A stretch of DNA of 64,000 nucleotides, taken from positions 1-64,000 of the forward strand of contig JACJWK010000003.1 in assembly GCA_020637195.1 (NCBI GenBank). Reading direction: 5' to 3'. Both the position numbers and the translations under genes were made by a program. This DNA is from Microthrixaceae bacterium (GTDB lineage: Bacteria; Actinomycetota; Acidimicrobiia; Acidimicrobiales; DATDAH01). The notes below the pieces were generated by a model. It did no database searches. It worked only from the letters and a program-made list of their open reading frames with translations, and had not been told where the DNA came from. This document shows positions 26,963-34,480 of this stretch, one piece after another (within the stretch, counting starts at the first letter, position 1; every line of letters starts with the position of its first letter).

Positions 26963-27411
26963 CGGAGGGGCCCGACCACCGACACCGCGCCGACCGAGTC
27001 GGCCAGCACGTCGTCGGGCACGAGCTCGGGCGCGAGCTCGTGCAGCGGCGCGAGGACGAAGCGGCGCTCGAACATCCGTGGGTGGGGCACCTGGAGGTCG
27101 GGCTCGTCGACGGTCACACCGTCGACCCACAGCACGTCCACGTCCAGCGTGCGCGGCCCCCACCGCTCACCCTGGACCCGCTGGGCCGCCGCCTGGAGGC
27201 GCTGACCGACCCCGAGGAGCTGGCGGGCGGTCAGCGCCGTGTCCAGCTCGACGACCAGGTTGAGGTACGGGCCCTGGTCGCCCGGCCCGCCGACGGGATC
27301 GGTCTCGTACACCGACGAGACCGCGACCACGTCGGCGAGCGAGTCGACGGCGTCGCGCAGGTACGCCCACCGGTCCCCCAGGTTCGAGCCCATGCCGAGG
27401 AACGCCCGCAC
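26959..27411 (-). CDS. folK: 2-amino-4-hydroxy-6-hydroxymethyldihydropteridine pyrophosphokinase
   Basis: This 150-aa enzyme (HPPK) transfers pyrophosphate from ATP to the pterin in folate synthesis. Signatures are FLGMGSNLGDRWAYLRDAV at the N-terminus, VSSVYETDPVGGPGDQGPYLN, and RWGPRTLDVDVLWVDG, followed by VPHPRMFERRFVLAPLHELA. The length is normal. It lies 8 nt downstream of folB and overlaps DUF2520. Confidence 0.95.
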   Translation of the reverse strand: MRAFLGMGSNLGDRWAYLRDAVDSLADVVAVSSVYETDPVGGPGDQGPYLNLVVELDTALTARQLLGVGQRLQAAAQRVQGERWGPRTLDVDVLWVDGVTVDEPDLQVPHPRMFERRFVLAPLHELAPELVPDDVLADSVGAVSVVGPLR

Positions 27412-27419
27412 GGGACGCC

Positions 27420-27791
27420 TCAGCGCTCGGCGCGCGCCCGGTGGAGGCGCACGCCGGACGTGGCCAGCTCGTGGGCGACCGGGGGACGCAGCTTGCGGAC
27501 GGCCACGGTGACCGCGTCGACCCGCTCGTCGGCCAGCACCCGCGCCGCGATGGTCTCGGCGAGGTGCTCGAGCAGGGCCACGTGACCGGCGACGATCACC
27601 CCCTCGACGAGGGCGCAGAGGGCCCCGTAGTCGATGGTGTCGGCCAGGTCGTCGCTCGCGCCGGCGACGGCGAGGTCGAGCTCGACGTCGAGGTCGACCT
27701 CGAGGGGCTGCGGGCGGGCCTGCTCCTCGGCGAGGACGCCGCAGCGCCCGAGGGCCCGCAGGCCCCGGAGCTCGATGCGATCGGCGGGCAC
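27420..27791 (-). CDS. folB: Dihydroneopterin aldolase
   Basis: This 123-aa protein starts at GTG 27791, 4 nt after the stop of the upstream phosphatase-like gene. It shows RIELRGLRALGRCGVLAEEQ with the usual GVxxxE context, VDLDVELDL, TIDYGALCALVEGVI, and LLEHLAETIA, typical of the FolB tunnel fold. It cleaves 7,8-dihydroneopterin to 6-hydroxymethyl-dihydropterin. The gene lies within the fol run between folP and folK. Confidence 0.9.
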   Translation of the reverse strand: MPADRIELRGLRALGRCGVLAEEQARPQPLEVDLDVELDLAVAGASDDLADTIDYGALCALVEGVIVAGHVALLEHLAETIAARVLADERVDAVTVAVRKLRPPVAHELATSGVRLHRARAER

Positions 27792-27795
27792 GGGC

Positions 27796-28308
27796 TCAGG
27801 GCTCGTCGCGGAGCTGGCCGGCGAGCGCCACGAGCTCACGACCGAGCGGTCCCATCTGGCGGTCGACGATGCGCTCGACCACCGAGATCGTCTGCGGCCC
27901 GCTGTCGAGGAGCCCCGCCCAGAGCAGGTAGCCGCCCATCAGCCCCGAGATCCGGTCGCCGAGCTCCTCCTGGTGGACGAGCACCTTCCCGTCGCCCGCG
28001 AGCAGGCCGCGCAGCTCCGGGAAGAAGGAGCGCTCGAACTCGTGGCTGTCGTCCAGCGCGGTGAAGGGCCGGTGGACCCACTCGACGCCGAGCTCGTCGT
28101 AGTTGTGGAGGTTGGCCGGCGAGGACACGAGCGACACCACCTTGGTGAAGCCCTGCTCGCGGATCCAGATGATCTCCTCCTGGCGACGCACCCGCCGGTG
28201 GTTCTGCCCGTAGCCGCCCGGCCGCTCGCACACGGCGAGCCGGTCCTTGATCACCCAGCAGAAGTTCCGCGGGGTGATCCCGCGGGCCCACTTGCTCTTC
28301 ACCGCCAT
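27796..28308 (-). CDS. Dual-specificity-phosphatase-like protein with the catalytic Cys replaced (apparent pseudophosphatase)
   Basis: This 170-aa protein occurs inside the folate operon between folP and folB. The fold suggested is a small protein-tyrosine/dual-specificity phosphatase: FCWVIKDRLAVCERPGG, then REQGFTKVVSLVSSP, VEWVHRPFTALDDS, and a P-loop-like KVLVHQEELGDRISGLMGGY. This last matches HCX5R in spacing (H112, R119), but position 113 is Gln rather than Cys. As read it cannot perform cysteine-phosphatase chemistry and may bind phosphorylated ligands. The fold call is from motif spacing only. Confidence 0.55.
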   Translation of the reverse strand: MAVKSKWARGITPRNFCWVIKDRLAVCERPGGYGQNHRRVRRQEEIIWIREQGFTKVVSLVSSPANLHNYDELGVEWVHRPFTALDDSHEFERSFFPELRGLLAGDGKVLVHQEELGDRISGLMGGYLLWAGLLDSGPQTISVVERIVDRQMGPLGRELVALAGQLRDEP

Positions 28309-28330
28309 CGCGCGGCTCCCCTCGTGTCGT

Positions 28331-29125
28331 TCATGCCGCGGTCTCGATCTCGCCCGCCACCACCGCGGCGGCGTGCACCGTGGCGCGGACGTCGTGGGCG
28401 CGCACGAGGCGCACCCCCTGGGAGAAGGCCCAGGTGGCCGTGGCCAGGGAGCCCTCCAGCCGGTCGTCGGGCGGCACCGTGTCGACGCCGTCCGAGCGGG
28501 CCAGCAGGGTGCCCAGGCTGGACTTGCGGCTGGTGCCCACCATGACCGGCAGGCCGGTGGCGACCAGGGCGTCGAGGCGGGCGAGCAGCGCCAGGTTGTG
28601 CGCGAGCGTCTTGCCGAACCCGATGCCGGGGTCGACCCACACCTCCGGCACGCCGCGGCCGAGTGCGTCCTCGGCCCAGCGCACGAGCTGGTCGCGGACC
28701 TCGCCCACGACGTCGTCGTAGTGGGGGTCGCGCTGCATGGTGGCGGGATCGCCCTGGCGGTGCATGGCCACCCAGCCCACGCCGAGGGACGCGGCCACGG
28801 GCGCCAGCGAGGCGGACACGTCGTTGACCAGGCTGGCGCCCGCGGCCACGGCCGCCTCGGCGACCTCGGCCTTGGAGGTGTCGACCGACACCCGCACCCT
28901 CCCGGCGAGGGCCTCGACGACGGGGACGACCCGCCGCCGCTCCTCGGCGGCGTCGACCGGGGCGGCGCCCGGGCGGGTGGACTCGCCCCCGACGTCGACG
29001 ATCGCCGCGCCCTGCTCGATCATCCGCTCGCCGTGCGCGACGGCGCGGTCGAGGTCGAGGTACCTCCCGCCGTCGGAGAACGAGTCGGGCGTCACGTTGA
29101 GCACGCCCATGACCATCCGGTCCAC
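28331..29125 (-). CDS. folP: Dihydropteroate synthase
   Basis: This 264-aa enzyme joins dihydropterin pyrophosphate with p-aminobenzoate. It shows MGVLNVTPDSFSDGGRYLD, VDVGGESTRPGAAPV, VSVDTSK, AGASLVNDV, VWVDPGIGFGKTLAHN and VMVGTSRKSSLG, covering both substrate sites. The start is GTG 29125, with a TACCAT box 8 nt upstream, so it may head the folP-folB-folK-DUF2520 transcript. Unlike the usual actinobacterial order, folE lies 5 kb away, across an inserted plus-strand block. Confidence 0.95.
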   Translation of the reverse strand: MDRMVMGVLNVTPDSFSDGGRYLDLDRAVAHGERMIEQGAAIVDVGGESTRPGAAPVDAAEERRRVVPVVEALAGRVRVSVDTSKAEVAEAAVAAGASLVNDVSASLAPVAASLGVGWVAMHRQGDPATMQRDPHYDDVVGEVRDQLVRWAEDALGRGVPEVWVDPGIGFGKTLAHNLALLARLDALVATGLPVMVGTSRKSSLGTLLARSDGVDTVPPDDRLEGSLATATWAFSQGVRLVRAHDVRATVHAAAVVAGEIETAA

Positions 29126-29133
29126 GGGCGCCG

Positions 29134-29139
29134 ATGGTA
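29134..29139 (-). promoter_or_regulatory. Putative -10 box for leaderless folP transcription
   Basis: On the minus strand TACCAT ends 8 nt before the GTG at 29125. It fits the TANNNT-8-start arrangement seen at other genes. No well-spaced -35 was found. Confidence 0.4.
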
Positions 29140-29190
29140 CCGGTCGCCGTCAAATCGGCTCTCGCCGGCCCGTCCCGCCGGAGGGACCGT

Positions 29191-29219
29191 TTGGCGGGCG
29201 CGATGGGCAGGAATAGGGT
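29191..29219 (+). promoter_or_regulatory. Putative promoter of the compatible-solute ABC operon
   Basis: TTGGCG (29191-29196) and TAGGGT (29214-29219) are separated by 17 bp, an ideal housekeeping-sigma spacing, and lie 28 nt upstream of GTG 29247. The predicted transcript would have a leader of about 20 nt. Confidence 0.5.
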
Positions 29220-29246
29220 CGATCCGACCGACGACCCGAGGCGGAC

Positions 29247-30449
29247 GTGCAGAGCCAGCAGACCGTGGGCGGAGCCGACGGCCCGGTGGGGGCCGATGCC
29301 GCGACCCCTGCGGTCCCGGCGACCGCCACCCAGCCCACCGCGGGCCCGGCCGAGGCGGCCATCCGCCTGGTGGCGGTGACCAAGGCCTTCCCCCAGGCCA
29401 CCTCGCCGGCGGTCGACCGGCTCTCGCTCGAGGTGGGTCGGGGCGAGTTGACCGCGCTCGTGGGGCCGTCCGGGTGCGGCAAGAGCACGACCCTCAAGAT
29501 GATCAACCGGCTGATCGAGCCCACGTCGGGCACGATCGAGGTGGGCGGCGTCGAGGTCCGCGACCAGCCCCGCCACGAGCTGCGCCGACAGATCGGCTAC
29601 GTCATCCAGCAGATCGGCCTGTTCCCCCACCGGACCGTGGCCGACAACATCGCCACCGTCCCCCGGCTGCTCGGCTGGCGCAAGGCCACCATCCGGGCGC
29701 GCACGGCGGAGCTGGCCGGCCAGGTGGGGTTGGACCGCGACCTGCTCGACCGCTACCCGTCGGCCCTGTCCGGGGGCCAGCAGCAGCGGGTGGGTGTGGC
29801 CCGCGCGCTCGCAGCGGACCCCCCGGTGCTGTTGATGGACGAGCCGTACAGCGCCGTCGACCCCATCGTGCGGGCACACCTCCAGGACGACCTCGCCCGG
29901 CTCCAGCAGGAGCTGCACAAGACGATCGTGCTCGTCACCCACGACGTCGACGAGGCCATCAAGCTCGGCGACCGCATCGCGCTGTTGAACGTCGGTGGGC
30001 ACCTCGAGCAGTTCGGCACCCCCGCCGAGGTGCTCCGGGCGCCGGCCAACGAGTTCGTCGAGCGCTTCCTCGGGCGCGAGCGGGGGCTCAAGCGCATGGC
30101 CCTCATCACCGTCGCCGAGGTGCCCCTCGGGGGCGGCCCGATGGTGCAGGCCGACGCGGCGCCGGCCGAGGCCGAGGCGGCGATGGCCGCCGAGGGCGTC
30201 GACTGGGTCGGCGTGCTCGCCGGCGACGAGCTGCTCGGCTGGGCCGACGGCGCCGACCTGGCGGGGGCGGCCCGGGTGGGCGATGCGCCCCGCACCCCGT
30301 TCCGCGCCTTCGTGCGGCCCGGCACCACGATCCGCGAGGCACTCGACAACATCGTGAACTCGCGCACCCGGGTCGCCGTCGTGCTGGACGACGACGACCG
30401 GTACCTGGGCATGCTCACCGTGGACCACCTCGCCGAGGCGCTCGAGTGA
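29247..30449 (+). CDS. Glycine betaine/choline-type ABC transporter ATP-binding protein with C-terminal CBS-like region
   Basis: This 400-aa subunit resembles OpuCA/ProV. After an Ala/Pro-rich leader of about 35 residues come Walker A (GPSGCGKST), the Q-loop region GYVIQQIGLFPH, the signature LSGGQQQRVGVARAL, Walker B (VLLMDEP) and the H-loop LVTHD. The C-terminal 130 residues include FRAFVRPGTTIREALDNIV and TRVAVVLDDDDRYLGMLTVD, a CBS-type regulatory unit that in OpuA-type systems senses ionic strength. It is the first gene of a four-gene operon and overlaps the first permease by GTGA. Confidence 0.9.
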   Translation: MQSQQTVGGADGPVGADAATPAVPATATQPTAGPAEAAIRLVAVTKAFPQATSPAVDRLSLEVGRGELTALVGPSGCGKSTTLKMINRLIEPTSGTIEVGGVEVRDQPRHELRRQIGYVIQQIGLFPHRTVADNIATVPRLLGWRKATIRARTAELAGQVGLDRDLLDRYPSALSGGQQQRVGVARALAADPPVLLMDEPYSAVDPIVRAHLQDDLARLQQELHKTIVLVTHDVDEAIKLGDRIALLNVGGHLEQFGTPAEVLRAPANEFVERFLGRERGLKRMALITVAEVPLGGGPMVQADAAPAEAEAAMAAEGVDWVGVLAGDELLGWADGADLAGAARVGDAPRTPFRAFVRPGTTIREALDNIVNSRTRVAVVLDDDDRYLGMLTVDHLAEALE

Positions 30450-31138
30450 CGCCGGCCGTCCCCGGCGTCCTGCTCGCCGAGAACGGGCCCGACTCGTTCA
30501 TCTGGTGGGCCTGGGTGGGCGACCACCTGGACGAGATCTGGGAGCGCACCGTCCAGCACGTGCAGCTGACGGTGATCGCCCTCGTGGTGGGGTTCGCCGT
30601 CTCGACCGTCCTGGCGCTGATCGCCCTGCGCTTCCGGCGCACGTACACGCCGATCACCGGGTTCGCCGGCGTCCTCTACGCCATCCCCAGCCTGGCCCTG
30701 TTCGCCTTCCTCGTGCCCATCACCGGCCTCTCGCTGCTCACCGCCGAGATCGGCCTGGTCAGCTACACGTTGCTGATCCTCGTGCGGAACATGGTCGCGG
30801 GCATCGACGGCGTGCCCGCCGCGGTGCGCGAGGCGGCCGACGGGATGGGCTACACGCCGTGGCGGCGGTTCGTCGCCGTCGACGCCCGCCTGGCCACCCC
30901 CACCATCGTCGCGGGCGTGCGCATCGCCGCGGTCACCACCGTCGGCCTCGTGACCGTCACCGCCCTCATCGGCCAGGGCGGGTACGGCGCCCTGATCAAC
31001 GACGGGCTCTCGCGCAGCTTCAACACCCCCATCGTCGTGGGCGCGGCGCTCTCGATCCTGCTCGCCATGGCCGTCGACCTCCTGCTCGTCGGGGCCGAGC
31101 GCCTGCTCACCCCCTGGGCCCGGGCGGGACGGCGATGA
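30446..31138 (+). CDS. Compatible-solute ABC transporter permease (OpuCB/OpuCD type), first
   Basis: This 230-aa membrane protein starts at GTG 30446, overlapping the ATPase stop (GTGA). It has about six TM segments and the permease EAA-like cytoplasmic loop VREAADGMGYTPWRRFVAVD, followed by LATPTIVAGVRIAAVTTVG, as in proline/glycine-betaine permeases. It overlaps the second permease by ATGA. The two together would form the membrane channel. Confidence 0.9.
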   Translation: MTPAVPGVLLAENGPDSFIWWAWVGDHLDEIWERTVQHVQLTVIALVVGFAVSTVLALIALRFRRTYTPITGFAGVLYAIPSLALFAFLVPITGLSLLTAEIGLVSYTLLILVRNMVAGIDGVPAAVREAADGMGYTPWRRFVAVDARLATPTIVAGVRIAAVTTVGLVTVTALIGQGGYGALINDGLSRSFNTPIVVGAALSILLAMAVDLLLVGAERLLTPWARAGRR

Positions 31139-31908
31139 GCGTGCCCGCGCCCCTGCTCGCCGCGGGCGACTCGGATCCCGGGCTGTGGTCGGAGTTCTGG
31201 TCGTACCTCACCACCGCGGACAACTGGACCGGCGACCGCGGCATCGCGGCCCTGCTCGTCGCGCACGTCCAGATCTCGGTCGTGGCCGTCCTGCTCGCCG
31301 CCGCGGTGGCGATCGTCCCCGCCGTGCTCCTCGGCCACACCCGGCGGGGCGCCTTCCTGGCGGTCTCGGTCGTGAACATCGGCCGGGCCCTGCCCTCGTT
31401 CGCGATCATCGCCCTGGTGCTGCCCGTGTCGCTCGAGTGGGGGCTCGGCCTGGGGTTCTGGCCGACCTGCGTGGCCCTGGTGCTGCTCGCCGTCCCGCCG
31501 ATGTTCACCAACGCCTACACGGGGGTGCGCGACGTCGACCCCGGCACCGTGGAGGCGGCCGTCGGCATGGGCATGACCCCCACCCGCGTGGTCACGCGGG
31601 TCGAGGTGCCCAACGCCAGCCCGCTCATCATCACCGGGGTGCGGGTGTCCGCGGTCCAGGTGGTGGCCACCGCCACCCTCGGCGCGCTCGTCGGCTTCAG
31701 CTGCCTGGGGTCGCTCATCGTGGAGGGCTTCGCCCAGCAGAACGACGGCAAGCTCCTGACGGGCGCGTTCCTCGTCGCCGTCCTCTCGCTCGTGACCGAG
31801 GCGTTCTTCTCGCTCGTCCAGCGACTGGCCACCCCGTGGCTGCGGGCGCCCCGACGCCGCGCCCGCCCGGCGCGGTCCGACCCCCCCGCGGTCGCCCTCG
31901 ACGCGTGA
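31135..31908 (+). CDS. Compatible-solute ABC transporter permease, second
   Basis: This 257-aa membrane protein starts at ATG 31135 (ATGA overlap). It has about six TM segments, with NIGRALPSFAIIALVLPVS in the third and the coupling loop VEAAVGMGMTPTRVVTRVEV followed by PNASPLIITGVRVSAVQVV. A basic, Pro-rich tail of about 25 residues follows the last TM. It pairs with the preceding permease to give the heterodimeric channel typical of OpuC/OpuB systems. Confidence 0.9.
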   Translation: MSVPAPLLAAGDSDPGLWSEFWSYLTTADNWTGDRGIAALLVAHVQISVVAVLLAAAVAIVPAVLLGHTRRGAFLAVSVVNIGRALPSFAIIALVLPVSLEWGLGLGFWPTCVALVLLAVPPMFTNAYTGVRDVDPGTVEAAVGMGMTPTRVVTRVEVPNASPLIITGVRVSAVQVVATATLGALVGFSCLGSLIVEGFAQQNDGKLLTGAFLVAVLSLVTEAFFSLVQRLATPWLRAPRRRARPARSDPPAVALDA

Positions 31909-31929
31909 GGCGCCCGCGACCCCCGATCC

Positions 31930-31972
31930 GTCCACGACCAGCCGATCCACGACCAGCCGATCCACAACCAGG
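31930..31972 (+). repeat. Three near-identical 15-nt direct repeats in the binding-protein leader
   Basis: CGATCCACGACCAGC (31943-31957) is followed directly by CGATCCACAACCAGG (31958-31972) and preceded by a partial copy GTCCACGACCAGC (31930-31942). The last copy runs into the ribosome-binding site AGGAGGA before ATG 31983. The set fills the 74-nt gap after the permease and may alter translation of the abundant binding protein. Confidence 0.7.
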
Positions 31973-31982
31973 AGGAATACCC

Positions 31983-32954
31983 ATGAAGCGACACCTGCGA
32001 GGCCTGCTGGCCCTGCTGGCCGCGCTCGCTCTCGTCGCCGCCGCGTGCGGCAGCGACGGCGACTCGGACAGCGGGTCCGGCAGCGACACCACCGGCGCGG
32101 GAGGGGGCACCGAGCTGACCCTCGGCGCGCCGGCGGACTGCGAGACCAACCCGTTCTGCATCCCCGGGCTCCAGAGCGTCTACGACGTCGACCTCTCGGA
32201 CGGCTTCGTCGCCCTCGACGCCGGCCTCATCCCCGACGCCCTGGACAGCGGGGAGATCGACATCGCCCTGCTGTTCTCGACCAGCGGCGTGATCGCCGAC
32301 AAGGGCTGGGTCGTGCTCGAGGACGACCAGCAGATGCTGGCGGCCGACAACGTGATCCCCGTGCTGACCACGGAGCTCGCCGACGCCTACCCCGACCTCG
32401 AGGCCACGACCGACGAGATCAGCGCGACCCTCACCACCGAGAACCTCACCGAGCTCAACAAGCGGTTCGACATCGACCGCGAGGACGCCGACGCCATCGC
32501 CACCTCGTTCCTCGAGGACAACGGCCTGCTCGAGGGCGACGGCGACTCGCCGCCCGACGGCCCGACCATCACGATCGGCGCCCAGGACTTCGGCGAGAGC
32601 GCCATCCTGGCCCAGATCTACGGCCAGGCGTTCGAGGCCGCGGGCTACCCGGTCGCGTACCAGGAGCTGGGCGGCTTCCGCGACATCGAGGTGCCGGCGT
32701 TCGAGAACGGGGACATCAACTTCGCCCCCGAGTACGCGGCGTCGATGCTCGAGTTCTTGAACGAGTCGGCCGGCGAGGCCACCGGCGACGTCGACGAGAC
32801 CGTCGAGCTGCTCCAGGGCTACCTGGCCGACATCGACCTCGTCGCCTTCGCGCCCACGGACGCGGTCGACACCAACACCTTCGTGGTGACCCAGGAGACC
32901 TCGGACTCCCTGGGCCTGACCAGCCTGAGCGACCTCCAGGACGTCACCGGCTGA
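31983..32954 (+). CDS. Glycine betaine/osmoprotectant-binding lipoprotein with apparently circularly permuted OpuAC domain
   Basis: This 323-aa lipoprotein has signal peptide MKRHLRGLLALLAALALVAA and lipobox Cys22, then a Gly/Ser/Asp linker. The OpuAC domain is present but in reversed halves. Residues about 45-188 carry what is normally the C-terminal half: LTLGAPADC, PGLQSVYDV, SGEIDIALLFSTSGVIADKG, LEDDQQMLAADNVIPVL, LTELNKRFDI and FLEDNGLL. After an acidic linker, residues about 194-323 carry the usual N-terminal half: TITIGAQDFGESAILAQIYG, ELGGFRDIEVPAFENG, APEYAASML, VDTNTFVV and LTSLSDLQ. It then stops. All elements look conserved, so the protein may be functional. It is the last gene of the transporter operon. 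Confidence 0.85.
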   Translation: MKRHLRGLLALLAALALVAAACGSDGDSDSGSGSDTTGAGGGTELTLGAPADCETNPFCIPGLQSVYDVDLSDGFVALDAGLIPDALDSGEIDIALLFSTSGVIADKGWVVLEDDQQMLAADNVIPVLTTELADAYPDLEATTDEISATLTTENLTELNKRFDIDREDADAIATSFLEDNGLLEGDGDSPPDGPTITIGAQDFGESAILAQIYGQAFEAAGYPVAYQELGGFRDIEVPAFENGDINFAPEYAASMLEFLNESAGEATGDVDETVELLQGYLADIDLVAFAPTDAVDTNTFVVTQETSDSLGLTSLSDLQDVTG

Positions 32955-33012
32955 TCCCCACGTCGCGGCGGGCCGGGTCGGCCGGGCCGCAGCCGGGTGC
33001 CATCGAGGCTCC

Positions 33013-33018
33013 TAGGCT
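33013..33018 (+). promoter_or_regulatory. Putative -10 box for the third kinase-like gene
   Basis: TAGGCT ends 6 nt before ATG 33025, again the leaderless arrangement, so this gene probably does not depend on the upstream transporter transcript. Confidence 0.4.
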
Positions 33019-33024
33019 GCGGCC

Positions 33025-34452
33025 ATGGCCGATCCGGCGCCACCCGTCGTCGTCACCGAGCCCCCGTCGCCGGCGGTCCTGCGCTCGCCGACCGACGTCC
33101 TGCGGGCGGTCACGGCGGCGGTCGTGCTGCTCGTCCTCGTCGTGCTGGGGGCGCTCTTCGACGAGGAGATCCAGGGCTTCCTGGCCCGGCTCCTGCGCGG
33201 GGTCGACGCCCTCGGCCAGGACCTCCTGACCGCGATCGTGGTGGGCACGAGGGTGTTCGTCGTGGTGGTGGTCATCGGCGGCATCGGCGCCGTCGTGGTC
33301 CGGTTCCGCTGGCGCCTGCTCGCCACCCTGCTCGCCGCCGGGGTCGTCGGGGCGGGGCTCGCGGCCCTGGCCACGGGCGCGGTGGACACCACCGAGCCCG
33401 CGCTGGTCGACCCGTCGATCGACGTGGGGCTGGTCAGCAGCGACGGGTTCCCCAGCCTCGCCGGCGTCGGCGCCGCCGCCGCCCTGCTGACCGCGGCGGC
33501 ACCGTGGCTGTCGCGTCGCTGGCGTCGCGTGGGCTGGCTGCTGGTGTTCGCGCTGGCGGTGTCGCGGTTCTTGACCGCTCCCGTCTCGTTCGACGTCGCC
33601 ATCGCCCTGAGCGCGGGATGGCTCGCGGGCGCGCTCGTCCTCGTCGTCCTGGGCGGCCCCAACCGGCGCCCGAGCGGCCAGGCGGTGGCCGACGCGCTCA
33701 TCCGCGCCGGCGTCCCGCTCGTCGAGCTCGGCCCGGCGGCGGTGGACGCCCGCGGCTCCACGCCGTACTTCGGCCGCGATCGCGACGGCGTCCGCGTCTT
33801 CGCCAAGGTGCTCGCGCAGGACGAGCGCAGCGCCGACCTCCTGTTCCGGCTCTACCGGGCCGCGCTCCCCCGCAACCTCGGTGACGAGCGGCCCTTCTCG
33901 TCGCTGCGACGGATGGTGGAGCACGAGGCCCTCGTGTCGCTGATGGCCCGCAGCGTGGGCATCGCCACGCCCCGGGTGCTGGCGTTCGCGAGCGCACCGC
34001 CGGGTGGGTACGTGCTGTCGTACGAGGGGATCGACGGGGCCTCGCTCGACGCGGTCGAGCCCGACCGGCTCACCGACGACGTGCTCGACGCCATCTGGTC
34101 CGAGATCCAGCTGCTGCGCCACCACCGCATCGCCCACCGCGACCTGCGCCTGGCCAACGTGTTCCTGGGCGCCGACGACCGCGTGTCGCTGATCGACTTC
34201 GGCTTCAGCGAGGTGGCCGCGTCGGACCTGCTGTTGCGGACCGACGTCGCCGAGCTCTCGGCGTCGCTGGCCCTGGTGGTCGGCCCCGAGCGGGCCCTGG
34301 CCGGCGCCGTGCGCCACCTCGGGCCCGACGCCGTCGCGGCGGCCGCCGACCGACTCGAGCCCGCCGCCCTGAGCGGCGCCACCCGCACGGCCTACAAGCA
34401 GCGCCCCGGTGCGCTGGGGGCCCTCCAGGCCGCCTGCCGCGCCACCCACTGA
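33025..34452 (+). CDS. Membrane-anchored kinase-like protein, paralogue 3 lacking the flippase domain
   Basis: This 475-aa protein aligns with the first half of the two 812-aa kinase-flippase proteins: N-terminal TM segments (about 30-210), then the kinase-like domain. It ends (RTAYKQRPGALGALQAAC) at the linker where the others continue into the flippase region. Here the kinase features are all canonical: FAKVLAQD with the ATP lysine, HEALVSLMA, IAHRDLRLANV (HRD and Asn, His about 371) and LIDFG. It is therefore the best candidate for an active kinase of the three. No trace of a downstream flippase fragment was seen before folE. Confidence 0.75.
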   Translation: MADPAPPVVVTEPPSPAVLRSPTDVLRAVTAAVVLLVLVVLGALFDEEIQGFLARLLRGVDALGQDLLTAIVVGTRVFVVVVVIGGIGAVVVRFRWRLLATLLAAGVVGAGLAALATGAVDTTEPALVDPSIDVGLVSSDGFPSLAGVGAAAALLTAAAPWLSRRWRRVGWLLVFALAVSRFLTAPVSFDVAIALSAGWLAGALVLVVLGGPNRRPSGQAVADALIRAGVPLVELGPAAVDARGSTPYFGRDRDGVRVFAKVLAQDERSADLLFRLYRAALPRNLGDERPFSSLRRMVEHEALVSLMARSVGIATPRVLAFASAPPGGYVLSYEGIDGASLDAVEPDRLTDDVLDAIWSEIQLLRHHRIAHRDLRLANVFLGADDRVSLIDFGFSEVAASDLLLRTDVAELSASLALVVGPERALAGAVRHLGPDAVAAAADRLEPAALSGATRTAYKQRPGALGALQAACRATH

Positions 34453-34480
34453 CGCGACGACGCCCCCGACGAGGCCAGTG

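Noticed and set aside
28247..31138. A single 963-codon plus-strand protein covering folP, the ATPase and the first permease
   Set aside because: Only its last 230 codons match a protein (the permease). The rest is out of frame with the ATPase and antisense to folP.
31860..31982. A riboswitch in front of the binding-protein gene
   Set aside because: No recognised aptamer pattern was seen; only the short direct repeats and a strong ribosome-binding site.
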